Shown piece by piece: positions 1-7,729 of a stretch of 60,679 bases of DNA; positions within the stretch are counted from its first letter, which is position 1, and the number at the start of each line of letters is the position of its first letter. The notes beneath the pieces are model-generated. The model was not told where the DNA came from and made no database searches. It saw only the letters and a program-made list of their open reading frames with translations. The DNA comes from an uncultured Pelagibacteraceae bacterium. Its GTDB lineage: Bacteria; Pseudomonadota; Alphaproteobacteria; Pelagibacterales; Pelagibacteraceae. The DNA is taken from contig CACFEM010000002.1 in NCBI GenBank assembly GCA_902565325.1, forward strand, positions 1-60,679, read 5' to 3'. A program made the translations under genes and the position numbers.

Positions 1-518
1 AAATACTATCCAATAAAAATATAGCTCTAAAATATTTTAAAAATAACGAAAAAGAAACTAAAGAACACAACATGATAGTTGATATGGAAAGAAGCGATTT
101 ATCTAAAATTTGTAAACCCGGAAGTGTCAAAATACTCAAAAAAAAATATGTAGAGGAATACAAGCACCTTTTTCATTATGTGACTTCAATTGGTGGAATA
201 TTAAAAAAAAATACAAAATTGATTGATATCATTAAGGCAATGATGCCGGGAGGATCCGTAATTGGCTGTCCCAAGATAAGAACATTAGAACTTTTAAACA
301 ATCAAGAAAAAGAAAGTAGAAATATTTTTACAGGAAGTTTTGGACTTATTAAATTTAATCAAGATATGAAGTTTAATATTATAATTAGATCTATATTAAA
401 TTATAAAAATCAATCAGAGATCTCTGCTGCGTCTGGAGTAGTATTAGATAGTTCCCCTAAGAAAGAATTTAATGAAAATTATATTAAAGCAAAATCTTTA
501 TTGGAGTTATTTAAATGA
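1..518 (+). CDS. pabB: Aminodeoxychorismate synthase component I, C-terminal part (cut by window edge)
   Basis: The reading frame is open back to the first bases of the window, so the true start lies outside it and only the C-terminal chorismate-binding part is visible. It shows the conserved blocks MIVDMERSDL, PGGSVIGCPKIRTLE, IFTGSFG and SAASGVVLDSSPKKEF, which form the active-site region of the PabB/TrpE/MenF family. With glutaminase PabA it should convert chorismate to 4-amino-4-deoxychorismate in the cytoplasm for folate synthesis. Its stop overlaps the pabA start by four bases (ATGA), which suggests translational coupling. TrpE is the main alternative; the pabC-like gene downstream favours PabB. 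Confidence 0.8.
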   Translation, partial: ILSNKNIALKYFKNNEKETKEHNMIVDMERSDLSKICKPGSVKILKKKYVEEYKHLFHYVTSIGGILKKNTKLIDIIKAMMPGGSVIGCPKIRTLELLNNQEKESRNIFTGSFGLIKFNQDMKFNIIIRSILNYKNQSEISAASGVVLDSSPKKEFNENYIKAKSLLELFK

Positions 519-1072
519 TTTACATTATAGATCATCAAGATTCTTTTACTTGGAATGTTGTTCATCAATTTGCAAAATTTGATAAAGTTTTTTGTTCAAA
601 TTATTATGAGCTAAATAACAAATTACTTGATAAAAGTGATGTGATCGTTTTATCACCAGGACCTGGATCACCAAAGGATTATCCTACTACTTCAAATATT
701 TATAAAAAATACAAAGGAAGGAAAAAAATTATTGGCATTTGTCTTGGTTATCAAATGATTTTACATAATGAAGGAGGCAAAATAATACAGCAAAAAAAAA
801 TTTATCATGGTTTTCAATCCAAAATAAAAACAAATAATCAAAGTAAAATTTTTAAAAACAATCAACAGTTTAAAGTTGGAAGATATCATTCATTAAAATT
901 AATGGAGCCATTTAAATCGAATTCAATTAAAATAACCATGAGATGTAGTAAAACAAAAATACCTATGGGCCTTGAGGACAATCAAAATAAAATTTATGGA
1001 TTTCAATTTCATCCAGAATCTTTTTTAACAGAAAATGGCAACACTATTATTAAAAAAATCTTATCAGCTTAG
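515..1072 (+). CDS. pabA: Aminodeoxychorismate/anthranilate synthase glutaminase component
   Basis: A class I glutamine amidotransferase of 185 residues, close to the usual family length. The N-terminal DHQDSFTWN block, the oxyanion-loop SPGPGSP, the nucleophile elbow GICLGYQMI (Cys76) and FQFHPESF (His166, Glu168) make up a complete Cys-His-Glu triad. It releases ammonia from glutamine for the synthase subunit encoded just upstream, with which it overlaps by four bases. PabA and TrpG cannot be told apart by motifs; the neighbouring class IV aminotransferase-fold gene points to p-aminobenzoate synthesis. Confidence 0.83.
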   Translation: MIYIIDHQDSFTWNVVHQFAKFDKVFCSNYYELNNKLLDKSDVIVLSPGPGSPKDYPTTSNIYKKYKGRKKIIGICLGYQMILHNEGGKIIQQKKIYHGFQSKIKTNNQSKIFKNNQQFKVGRYHSLKLMEPFKSNSIKITMRCSKTKIPMGLEDNQNKIYGFQFHPESFLTENGNTIIKKILSA

Positions 1073-1778
1073 CAATCTTAAAGAAGTTACTTTCAAGGAT
1101 CTTTGGGGATCTAGAGGTGTATTCACCACAATGCGAATGGTTGGAAAACCTCCTAAGCTAATACTTTTAAAACCACATTTAGAGAACTTAATAAAATCTA
1201 CAAAAAAATATGGAATAAGAAAAAAAAATTTAAAAAACATAATTAAATATTTAATTAACAAAAACACTATATACAAAGGTCCTGATAATTTATTTCGTAT
1301 AGCGTTAAATAAAAAACTGATATCAGTCTCAATTAGAAAAAGACCAAAACCAAAAAGTAATTTTAATCTCTTATTGTTTAAATATAAACGTGTAGAACCA
1401 AATTACAAAAATCTTTATTATAAAAAAATATTAGCAAAATTAAGCAAAGTTGATTCAACTAAATTTGATATTGCTCTAGTCGCAAATGATAAAATTTTAG
1501 AAACTGGTACTTCAAATTTAGTTTTTGTGAAAAATGGAAAGATTTTTTCACCTAAAAAAAATTGTTATTTTGGAAATACACTTAAATTTATAAGCAAGAA
1601 AATTAAAATTAATTTTAAAGATATTTCTATTAAATCAATTAATGATTATGATGAAATAATACTTATCGGATCCGGCAAAGGAGTAACATCAGTTTCAAAA
1701 ATAAAAGAACTAAAATGGAAGAGAAAAAATTTAAAAATGTATAATAGGTTGAATAATATATATAAGAAACTTAACTAA
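1035..1778 (+). CDS. pabC: Class IV PLP enzyme, probable aminodeoxychorismate lyase
   Basis: A 247-residue protein of the PLP-dependent class IV aminotransferase fold (PabC/BCAT/D-amino-acid transaminase). The start of the fold is seen in GVFTTMRM with LLKPHLENL. The phosphate/cofactor region is seen in FDIALVANDKILETGTSNLVFVKNG, written here as one family block at residues about 145-170. It would split aminodeoxychorismate into p-aminobenzoate and pyruvate, completing the pathway of the two genes before it. The ATG at 1035 overlaps pabA by 38 bases; I see no better ATG downstream before the conserved domain begins. A branched-chain or D-amino-acid aminotransferase is the alternative. Confidence 0.7.
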   Translation: MATLLLKKSYQLSNLKEVTFKDLWGSRGVFTTMRMVGKPPKLILLKPHLENLIKSTKKYGIRKKNLKNIIKYLINKNTIYKGPDNLFRIALNKKLISVSIRKRPKPKSNFNLLLFKYKRVEPNYKNLYYKKILAKLSKVDSTKFDIALVANDKILETGTSNLVFVKNGKIFSPKKNCYFGNTLKFISKKIKINFKDISIKSINDYDEIILIGSGKGVTSVSKIKELKWKRKNLKMYNRLNNIYKKLN

Positions 1779-1782
1779 AAAT

Positions 1783-2778
1783 ATGTCTTTCCAAATTTTA
1801 AAAAATTACATTTTAAAGAAAATGAAGATGCAACATATTTATCAGCCCGTAATGTTAAAATCTATAATTGAAAATAACGGCAAAGCTTCATCTAAACTAA
1901 TTGCAAAAAATTTTCTTAGTTACGATCCTTGGGCCTTAAAATACTACGAAGATATTGTAAAAATAATGCCAGGAAAAGTACTTGCAAAAAATCTTGATAT
2001 GATCGTGAAAGATAAAAATAATTATTCAATAAAAAATTTTTCAAAACTTTCAAATATTGAAAGGGAAGAAATTAAAAATTTATGTGATAAAAAAATACGT
2101 GATCATATAAATTCTAGAGGAAACAAAATCTGGGAACACAGATCAAAAGCATCAGGCTACATATCAGGTAGTATTAGATGGCAAGTTCTTGAAAGAGCGA
2201 AGAGCAGGTGTGAGGCTTGTGGTATTTCTAATAACGACAAAGCAATAGAAGTAGATCATATAATTCCAAGGTCACTTGGTGGGAAAGATGATTTAAGCAA
2301 TTTCCAAGCTCTTTGCTATAGCTGCAACTCAATGAAAAAAAATAAAAGTAAAACTAATTTTAAAACAATTAAGAACAGTTATAATAAAAGAGAAAAAAAT
2401 TGTTTGTTTTGCAACATAAAACAAAAAGATAAATATATTGAGAATGAATTGGCTTACGCTACATTCGACTCATATCCAGTATCTAAATATCATTGTCTGA
2501 TAATACCTAAAAGACATGTGAAAGATTACTTTGGTCTTTATCAAGCCGAAATTAATGCTTGCAACTCTTTAATTTCAGAAATGAGAAAATTAATTTTAAA
2601 TAAAGATAATGAGGTACTAGGTTTTAATATTGGAATGAATGCTGGAAAAATTGCAGGTCAAACAATAATGCATTGCCATATACATTTGATTCCCAGAAGA
2701 AAAGGGGATGTTAAAAAACCCCAGGGCGGAGTTAGAGGCGTTATACCAAACAAACAGCATTACATACGTAAACCCTGA
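1783..2778 (+). CDS. HNH endonuclease-HIT hydrolase fusion protein
   Basis: A 331-residue protein joining two nucleic-acid or nucleotide-acting domains. Residues about 20-110 resemble a small helical (possibly winged-helix) region starting YQPVMLKSIIENNGKAS. Residues about 135-190 are an HNH nuclease with CEACG, EVDHIIPRSLGG (His159) and a second CYSC zinc pair. Residues about 205-331 are a HIT domain beginning CLFCNI and ending in the histidine triad HCHIHLIPR (His297, His299, His301). HIT proteins hydrolyse nucleotide phosphoramidates or dinucleotides; HNH domains cut nucleic acid. The role of the combination is unknown; repair or defence are guesses. It follows the pab genes by four bases and the downstream gap separates it from aprM. 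Confidence 0.8.
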   Translation: MSFQILKNYILKKMKMQHIYQPVMLKSIIENNGKASSKLIAKNFLSYDPWALKYYEDIVKIMPGKVLAKNLDMIVKDKNNYSIKNFSKLSNIEREEIKNLCDKKIRDHINSRGNKIWEHRSKASGYISGSIRWQVLERAKSRCEACGISNNDKAIEVDHIIPRSLGGKDDLSNFQALCYSCNSMKKNKSKTNFKTIKNSYNKREKNCLFCNIKQKDKYIENELAYATFDSYPVSKYHCLIIPKRHVKDYFGLYQAEINACNSLISEMRKLILNKDNEVLGFNIGMNAGKIAGQTIMHCHIHLIPRRKGDVKKPQGGVRGVIPNKQHYIRKP

Positions 2779-2796
2779 GTTGTTATCAAAGACAAA

Positions 2797-2827
2797 TTGA
2801 CCAATACTTTTGGTTGAACTCTATAAG
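2797..2827 (+). promoter_or_regulatory. Candidate sigma-70 type promoter of the apr operon
   Basis: TTGACC at 2797-2802 is followed after 17 bases by TCTATA (2820-2825), or with a longer spacer by TATAAG (2822-2827). It lies in the 105-base gap between the HNH-HIT gene and aprM. The genome is so AT-rich that -10 look-alikes are common, so this is only a candidate. Confidence 0.35.
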
Positions 2828-2883
2828 TTTCTAGAATAGAAAACCTTAAATTAATTCAATTTTATTTTACAAGGGTATTATAA

Positions 2884-3684
2884 ATGTTTGCAACAAATCC
2901 TTTTTCAATTCTAGCTGAAACAGTTCCATCTATAGTTATGCAAGGTTTTGTAGTGTTAATGGTTTTATTAATTGTTGCAGGCACTCTTTTAGACATAATT
3001 CATAAAAAGAATGTGAAATACTTTTTTGAAAACGCCAAGAAAGCAAAAAAAAATGCGACCAAAGAACTGTCGACTGGTGAAAGAATTGCAGTTGTTTCAA
3101 AAACAATAGCATATGACATCGGAACTACATCAGAACTAGGGGCGGGCAAAAGAAGAGTGGCGCATGTTCTTGGTATGTACGGTACTATATTGTTTTGGGT
3201 TGGCTCTGTTGTGATGATATTTTGTTATTCATCAGCAAATGCAGAAACACCAACCATTTGGCCAATGATCTGGCATATTGGCGCTTTGATGACGATCCTG
3301 GGCGGATCATGGTTTTGGTTCTTTTTAAGAGTTGATGTTTATTCTGAAGCGCAACCTTGGTACAGAATTATTAAAGCAGATTTATTTGTATTAGCTCTGA
3401 TTGCAACTTCCTTAACTGGATTTATTTGGTCATATCTTCAAGGTTTAAATTTAGAAGGAAGATGGGATGCAACTCTATTTTTAGTATTATTTGTAGTTTC
3501 AAACCTAGTTTTATTTGGAGGAGTTTATTGGTCTAAGTTTGCACATATGTTTTATAAACCTGGGGCAGCAATACAAAAGAATTTAGCTGAAGCAGATGGT
3601 TCAAGAGATAATTTACCACCACCTGCAGATGCACCTGAACAATTTGGTTTGGGTATTAAAAGAGAACAACCTAAACATTATTAA
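2884..3684 (+). CDS. aprM: Adenylylsulfate reductase membrane anchor AprM
   Basis: A 266-residue membrane protein with about five hydrophobic segments (for example near residues 15-37, 100-120, 133-153, 168-190 and 198-220). It lies directly upstream of aprB and aprA in the same direction. In SAR11 and some sulfur oxidisers AprM is thought to tie the soluble AprBA enzyme to the quinone pool, in place of the Qmo complex. The identity rests on position plus the membrane character; no cofactor motif decides it. A possible Shine-Dalgarno (AAGGG) lies 12 bases before the ATG. Confidence 0.8.
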   Translation: MFATNPFSILAETVPSIVMQGFVVLMVLLIVAGTLLDIIHKKNVKYFFENAKKAKKNATKELSTGERIAVVSKTIAYDIGTTSELGAGKRRVAHVLGMYGTILFWVGSVVMIFCYSSANAETPTIWPMIWHIGALMTILGGSWFWFFLRVDVYSEAQPWYRIIKADLFVLALIATSLTGFIWSYLQGLNLEGRWDATLFLVLFVVSNLVLFGGVYWSKFAHMFYKPGAAIQKNLAEADGSRDNLPPPADAPEQFGLGIKREQPKHY

Positions 3685-3717
3685 TTATGATAAAATTTAA
3701 AAAGGAGAGAGAATAAT

Positions 3718-4188
3718 ATGTCAACATTTGTATATATGACAAGATGTGATGGCTGTGGTCATTGCGTAGATATTTGCCCATCAGATATAATGCACATTGA
3801 TGAAAACATTAGACGTGCAAAAAATATAGAACCTAACTTTTGTTGGGAATGTTATTCTTGTGTCAAAGCTTGTCCTAATCACGCTATTGATGTTAGAGGA
3901 TATGCAGACTTTGCTCCAATGGGACATAGCGTTAGAGTAAGAAGGGAAGAAGAAAAAGGAACAATCTCTTGGAAAATTAAATTCAGAAATGGAACTGAAA
4001 AAAATTTTGTATCTCCAATAACAACTAAGCCTTGGGGAAAATTTATTCCTAAATTAGCTGATGGGGATAAACCTAATCAAGGTGAGATAAATTCACAAAG
4101 ATTATACACTGAACCAGAAGGATTAAACATAGATGGAGAGCTTCCGAGTGTTCCAAAAGAGTCGTTCAAAAAAGGAGTTTACTATTAA
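3718..4188 (+). CDS. aprB: Adenylylsulfate reductase beta subunit
   Basis: A ferredoxin-like subunit of 156 residues. Two [4Fe-4S] binding sets are complete: Cys10, Cys13, Cys16, Cys20 (CDGCGHCVDICP) and Cys42, Cys45, Cys48, Cys52 (CWECYSCVKACP). It passes electrons between the FAD of AprA and the membrane anchor AprM. In an aerobe of this type the enzyme is expected to run in the oxidative direction, sulfite plus AMP to adenosine 5'-phosphosulfate. A good ribosome site (AAGGAG) precedes the ATG, and the stop and the aprA start share one base (TAATG). Confidence 0.93.
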   Translation: MSTFVYMTRCDGCGHCVDICPSDIMHIDENIRRAKNIEPNFCWECYSCVKACPNHAIDVRGYADFAPMGHSVRVRREEEKGTISWKIKFRNGTEKNFVSPITTKPWGKFIPKLADGDKPNQGEINSQRLYTEPEGLNIDGELPSVPKESFKKGVYY

Positions 4189-6047
4189 TGGCTAGTCATA
4201 AAACTCATTACGAAGATTGCGATATATTAGTTGTCGGTGGAGGTATGGCTGGTACGGGTGCTACCTTTGAAGCAAGACACTGGGGTAGAGACATGAAAAT
4301 TGTTTGTGTTGAAAAAGCTAACATTGATAGAAGTGGAGCTGTTGCTCAAGGACTTTATGCAATTAACTGCTACATGGGAATGCAATGGGGTGAAAACCAA
4401 CCAGAAGATCACGTTAGATATGCAAGAAATGATTTAATGGGAATGGTAAGAGAAGATTTAGGTTATGACATGGCTCGTCACGTAGACTCTACAGTACATA
4501 TGTTTGATGAATGGGGTCTGCCTATGATGAAGAATGAAGAAACTGGAAGATACCTAAGAGAGGGTAAATGGCAGATTATGATCCACGGTGAAAGTTATAA
4601 ACCGATTGTTGCAGAAGCTGCAAAAAAATCTGCAGATAAAATTTATAATAGAATAATGATAACTCATCTTTTAATGGATGAGGCTCAAGAAAATAGAATT
4701 GGTGGAGCAGTAGGATTTAACATGAGAACAGGTGATTTCCATGTTTTTAGAGCAAAAGCGGTAATAGTTGCTGCTGGTGGAGCTTCACATATCTTTAAAC
4801 CAAGAGCGGTTGGAGAAGGAATGGGTAGAACCTGGTATGCACCATGGAGTAATGGATCTGCATATGCATTACCTATTGCAGCAGGTGCGAAGATGACTCA
4901 AATGGAAAATAGAATTGTATTATGTAGATTTAAAGATGGTTACGGTCCAGTTGGAGCTTATTTTCTTCATTTAAAAACATATACACAAAATGCTAATGGC
5001 GAAAACTATGAGAAAAAATGGTATGATCAAACTAAAGAGTTAGTTGGAGAGTATATTGATCATCATCCAACACCAACTTGTTTAAGAAACCATGCATTTA
5101 TTCAAGAAGTAGCTGCAGGTGGTGGACCAATTCATATGGTAACTACTGAGGCTTTCCAAGACCCACATTTAGAAACAGTGGGTTGGGAAAATTTCTTAGG
5201 AATGACAGTTGGTCAGGCTGTTGTTTGGGCATCTCAAAATATTGATCCAAAGTATACAAATCCAGAGCTAACTACATCTGAACCGTATGTAATGGGTTCA
5301 CATGCTACTTGTTCTGGTGCATGGGTCAGTGGCCCTGAGGATTTATCACCACCAGAATATTTCTGGGGCTATAACAGAATGCTAACTATTGATGGTTTAT
5401 TTGGTGCAGGTGATACAGTTGGTGGAAGTGCCCATAAGTTTTCATCTGGATCTTTCACAGAAGGTAGATTAGCTGCAAAAGCTGCAGTTAAATATATTGA
5501 AGACAAAAAAGCAGAAGGCGTTAAAGTTTCAGATAAACAATGTGAGGATTTCAAAACTGCAGTTTATAAACCACTAGAAAACTATACAGTTGCTAGAAAT
5601 GAGATTACTGGTGGAACAGTTTCTCCTAGCTATATATCTCCAATTCAAGGTCTTCAAAGATTACAGAAAATAATGGATGAATATGTTGGTGGAATTACCT
5701 CAAATTACATGACTAATGGTAATATGCTGAAAAGAGGTCTTGAGTTATTAGATTGGTTACAAGAAGACTTAGAGCATGTTGGAGCTGAAGATTATCACCA
5801 GCTTATGAGAGCTTGGGAATTAAAACACAGAGCTTTGACTTCTCAGTGTGTAACAGAACATACATTATTTAGGGAAGAGACTAGATGGCCAGGCTACTAT
5901 TACAGAGGTGATCATATGAAACTTGATGATGAAAATTGGCATTGTCTAACAGTTTCTAGAAGAGACCCTAAGACTGGTAAATTTAGTATGGAGAAAGTTC
6001 CTGTCTACCATATAGTGGATGAGAACGAGAAGAAAAAAGCTTCTTAG
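4188..6047 (+). CDS. aprA: Adenylylsulfate reductase alpha subunit (FAD)
   Basis: A 619-residue flavoprotein of the fumarate reductase/AprA family and full family length. The N-terminal dinucleotide-binding motif is DILVVGGGMAGTGATFEA, followed by EKANIDRSGAVAQGLYAIN and, near the C-terminal side of the FAD domain, DGLFGAGDTVGGSAHKFSSG. It carries the active site that interconverts sulfite and AMP with APS. Placed after aprM and aprB and near sulfite-releasing enzymes (suyAB, xsc), it most likely detoxifies and gains electrons from sulfite. No ATP sulfurylase gene is present in this window. Confidence 0.95.
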   Translation: MASHKTHYEDCDILVVGGGMAGTGATFEARHWGRDMKIVCVEKANIDRSGAVAQGLYAINCYMGMQWGENQPEDHVRYARNDLMGMVREDLGYDMARHVDSTVHMFDEWGLPMMKNEETGRYLREGKWQIMIHGESYKPIVAEAAKKSADKIYNRIMITHLLMDEAQENRIGGAVGFNMRTGDFHVFRAKAVIVAAGGASHIFKPRAVGEGMGRTWYAPWSNGSAYALPIAAGAKMTQMENRIVLCRFKDGYGPVGAYFLHLKTYTQNANGENYEKKWYDQTKELVGEYIDHHPTPTCLRNHAFIQEVAAGGGPIHMVTTEAFQDPHLETVGWENFLGMTVGQAVVWASQNIDPKYTNPELTTSEPYVMGSHATCSGAWVSGPEDLSPPEYFWGYNRMLTIDGLFGAGDTVGGSAHKFSSGSFTEGRLAAKAAVKYIEDKKAEGVKVSDKQCEDFKTAVYKPLENYTVARNEITGGTVSPSYISPIQGLQRLQKIMDEYVGGITSNYMTNGNMLKRGLELLDWLQEDLEHVGAEDYHQLMRAWELKHRALTSQCVTEHTLFREETRWPGYYYRGDHMKLDDENWHCLTVSRRDPKTGKFSMEKVPVYHIVDENEKKKAS

Positions 6048-6068
6048 TAGATAATTTAATTAAATCAC

Positions 6069-6419
6069 ATGGATATTTTATCTAAATCAGATGATGAAAT
6101 ATACGAATTAGCCAAACCTATTTGGTATAATTTGGTTAAATCATCTAATCTCAAAGATTATGGTGGGTTTACTAGAGATTTCTCTACTCAAATGCTTTTT
6201 GGCGCTAACGAGGTAGAGCTTGGAAAACAGTGGGCCAATAATAAGCTAATCACTAATCTTAAAGAGACTTTTGAACCTTTCGGTTGCCTTAGAAGAGGAG
6301 ATCACATAACCGTTCTGATTAAACAAACAAATAAAGAGATACCAGGAGAGTTTCTTGGGAGGCTGGTCTTAGGGGTCGAGGACGATACGGTTAAAGTTTT
6401 CGGAGCTACGATCTATTAA
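6069..6419 (+). CDS. Uncharacterised 116-residue protein of the apr operon
   Basis: I do not recognise this family. The protein is soluble-looking, without signal peptide or membrane segment, with a helical N-terminal half (LSKSDDEIYELAKPIW) and a probable beta-rich C-terminal half (DHITVLIKQ, EFLGRLVLGVEDD, TVKVFGATIY). It starts 21 bases after aprA in the same direction and so is probably co-transcribed. The third quarter onward has a higher GC content than its neighbours. A single cysteine (in EPFGCLRRGD) argues against an iron-sulfur protein. Position suggests a role linked to APS reductase or sulfite, but that is inference only. Confidence 0.75.
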   Translation: MDILSKSDDEIYELAKPIWYNLVKSSNLKDYGGFTRDFSTQMLFGANEVELGKQWANNKLITNLKETFEPFGCLRRGDHITVLIKQTNKEIPGEFLGRLVLGVEDDTVKVFGATIY

Positions 6420-6450
6420 GAAAAAAAATTACTTAGCTTGAAATAATTGT

Positions 6451-6478
6451 TTGACAAATTTCGTTGTGGGTGTAATGA
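6451..6478 (+). promoter_or_regulatory. Weak candidate promoter before the 44-residue gene
   Basis: A consensus TTGACA (6451-6456) is followed after 16 bases by TAATGA (6473-6478), only eight bases before the next ATG. The spacing suits a promoter, but the leader would be nearly absent, and the GAGG within it is also a plausible ribosome site. Confidence 0.25.
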
Positions 6479-6485
6479 GGATTTA

Positions 6486-6620
6486 ATGTTACTTTCTAAC
6501 GTAAAAATTATTAATAAACTCTCAAATTTTAAAACCATATTTATTAAAGCAGGAATTATAGCGAGCTTAACAGCATACTGGGGAGTAATTTTAGTTGGAA
6601 CTTTTATCACTTTTAACTAA
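6486..6620 (+). CDS. Small 44-residue single-span membrane protein
   Basis: An open frame from ATG 6486 to TAA 6620 encodes 44 residues: a basic, polar start (MLLSNVKIINKLSNFKT) and one hydrophobic segment (residues about 19-42, ending WGVILVGTFITFN). A GAGG ribosome site stands five bases before the ATG. It fills the gap between the apr operon and the TSUP exporter and ends on a hairpin that begins at its stop codon. Function is unknown; it might be a small partner of the exporter or of AprM. Confidence 0.55.
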   Translation: MLLSNVKIINKLSNFKTIFIKAGIIASLTAYWGVILVGTFITFN

Positions 6621-6649
6621 GTTGTTTTTAAACAACTTTTAAATTTTTT
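6619..6649 (+). terminator. Hairpin with T-run just before the TSUP start codon
   Basis: AAGTTGTT (6619-6626), loop TTTA, AACAACTT (6631-6638) form a perfect 8-bp stem, followed by TTAAA and six T at 6644-6649. The stem starts in the stop codon of the 44-residue gene and the T-run touches the ATG of the exporter at 6650. It may be a terminator or attenuator; the five-base gap before the T-run weakens it. Confidence 0.5.
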
Positions 6650-7729
6650 ATGGAAGTATTTTTACCGATAGCTCAAGTTATTGTTAACCCTATCGAGATA
6701 CTTTTATTAAGTGCTATTGTTGGAGTACTTTCAGGTTTATTTGGTGTTGGTGGTGGGTTTTTGATGACACCTTTTTTAATTTTTTTAGGAATACCTCCTG
6801 CATATGCAGTTGCTAATGAAGCAAATAATATCTTAGCTACCTCAGTTTCTGGATCTACCACGTATTATTTAAAAAATACTTTAGATTATAAAATGGGTTT
6901 AATGATTGTAATTGGAGGTGTCATTGGAACTTCTTTAGGAATTTACACTTTTTCTTATTTTAAAGGTATTGGTAAAATTGATACAGTTATCTCTCTGGCT
7001 TACATGTATATATTAGCAATAATCGGAACTTTAATGTTGGTTGAAAGTTTAGGTGAAATAGACAAGGCAAAAAGAAACATTGTAGTTAAAAAAAAATTAC
7101 ATGTTCATTATTGGATACATGGTCTTCCATTAAGAATGAGATTTCCAAAGTCTAAATTATATGAAAGTATTTTTACACCAATTATAATTGGTCTATTAGT
7201 TGGATTTATTGCAGCCATTATGGGAATTGGAGGTGCTTTTATTTTAGTTCCTGCAATGATTTATATAATTAAAATGCCTACTAAATTAGTTCCTGGTACA
7301 TCTTTATTTGTAACAATTTTTGTAAGTGTAGTTGTTACTTTTCTTCATTCATTTAATTATGGATCTATAGATTTATTTCTAGTTCTCATGTTGGTTGTAG
7401 GATCTATAATAGGAGTTCAGGTTGGACAGAAATTAGGAGAAAGAATCGATAGCTCAGGTTTAAGAGCCTTATTAGCAATTTTATTGCTGATAGTTGGAAT
7501 AGCGATCGCATACGACACGTTTTTTGCAGAAAAAATTATAAATGGAGCTGGTAAAGCAAGTAGCTCAGATTTAAATTTCTTTTCTCAATTTATAATTGAT
7601 TTTTCTAAAGAGATGCCTTTCTTTTATGGACTATTTACAATTATGTTTGCAATTATTTTAGGTGTCGGTGCTGCTTTTACAAGACGATTTATCTCAAACT
7701 TTAGAAAAAAATTATTAGTTAAATCTTAA
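6650..7729 (+). CDS. TSUP (TauE/SafE) family exporter, probably sulfite/organosulfonate
   Basis: A 359-residue polytopic membrane protein with the duplicated TauE/SafE repeat: GVLSGLFGVGGGFLMTP near residue 25 and GFIAAIMGIGGAFILVP near residue 185. About eight to nine hydrophobic spans are visible, with a central hydrophilic loop (residues about 130-175). Family members export sulfite, sulfoacetate or related anions. The location between aprA and the suy/xsc genes supports sulfite export. It lies right behind a hairpin with no room for a separate ribosome site, and its end overlaps the convergent next gene by four bases. Confidence 0.85.
   Translation: MEVFLPIAQVIVNPIEILLLSAIVGVLSGLFGVGGGFLMTPFLIFLGIPPAYAVANEANNILATSVSGSTTYYLKNTLDYKMGLMIVIGGVIGTSLGIYTFSYFKGIGKIDTVISLAYMYILAIIGTLMLVESLGEIDKAKRNIVVKKKLHVHYWIHGLPLRMRFPKSKLYESIFTPIIIGLLVGFIAAIMGIGGAFILVPAMIYIIKMPTKLVPGTSLFVTIFVSVVVTFLHSFNYGSIDLFLVLMLVVGSIIGVQVGQKLGERIDSSGLRALLAILLLIVGIAIAYDTFFAEKIINGAGKASSSDLNFFSQFIIDFSKEMPFFYGLFTIMFAIILGVGAAFTRRFISNFRKKLLVKS

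Noticed and set aside
2779..2883. Riboswitch upstream of aprM
   Set aside because: The gap is only 105 bases and has just a weak ACCAA/TTGGT pairing; I see no conserved riboswitch core.
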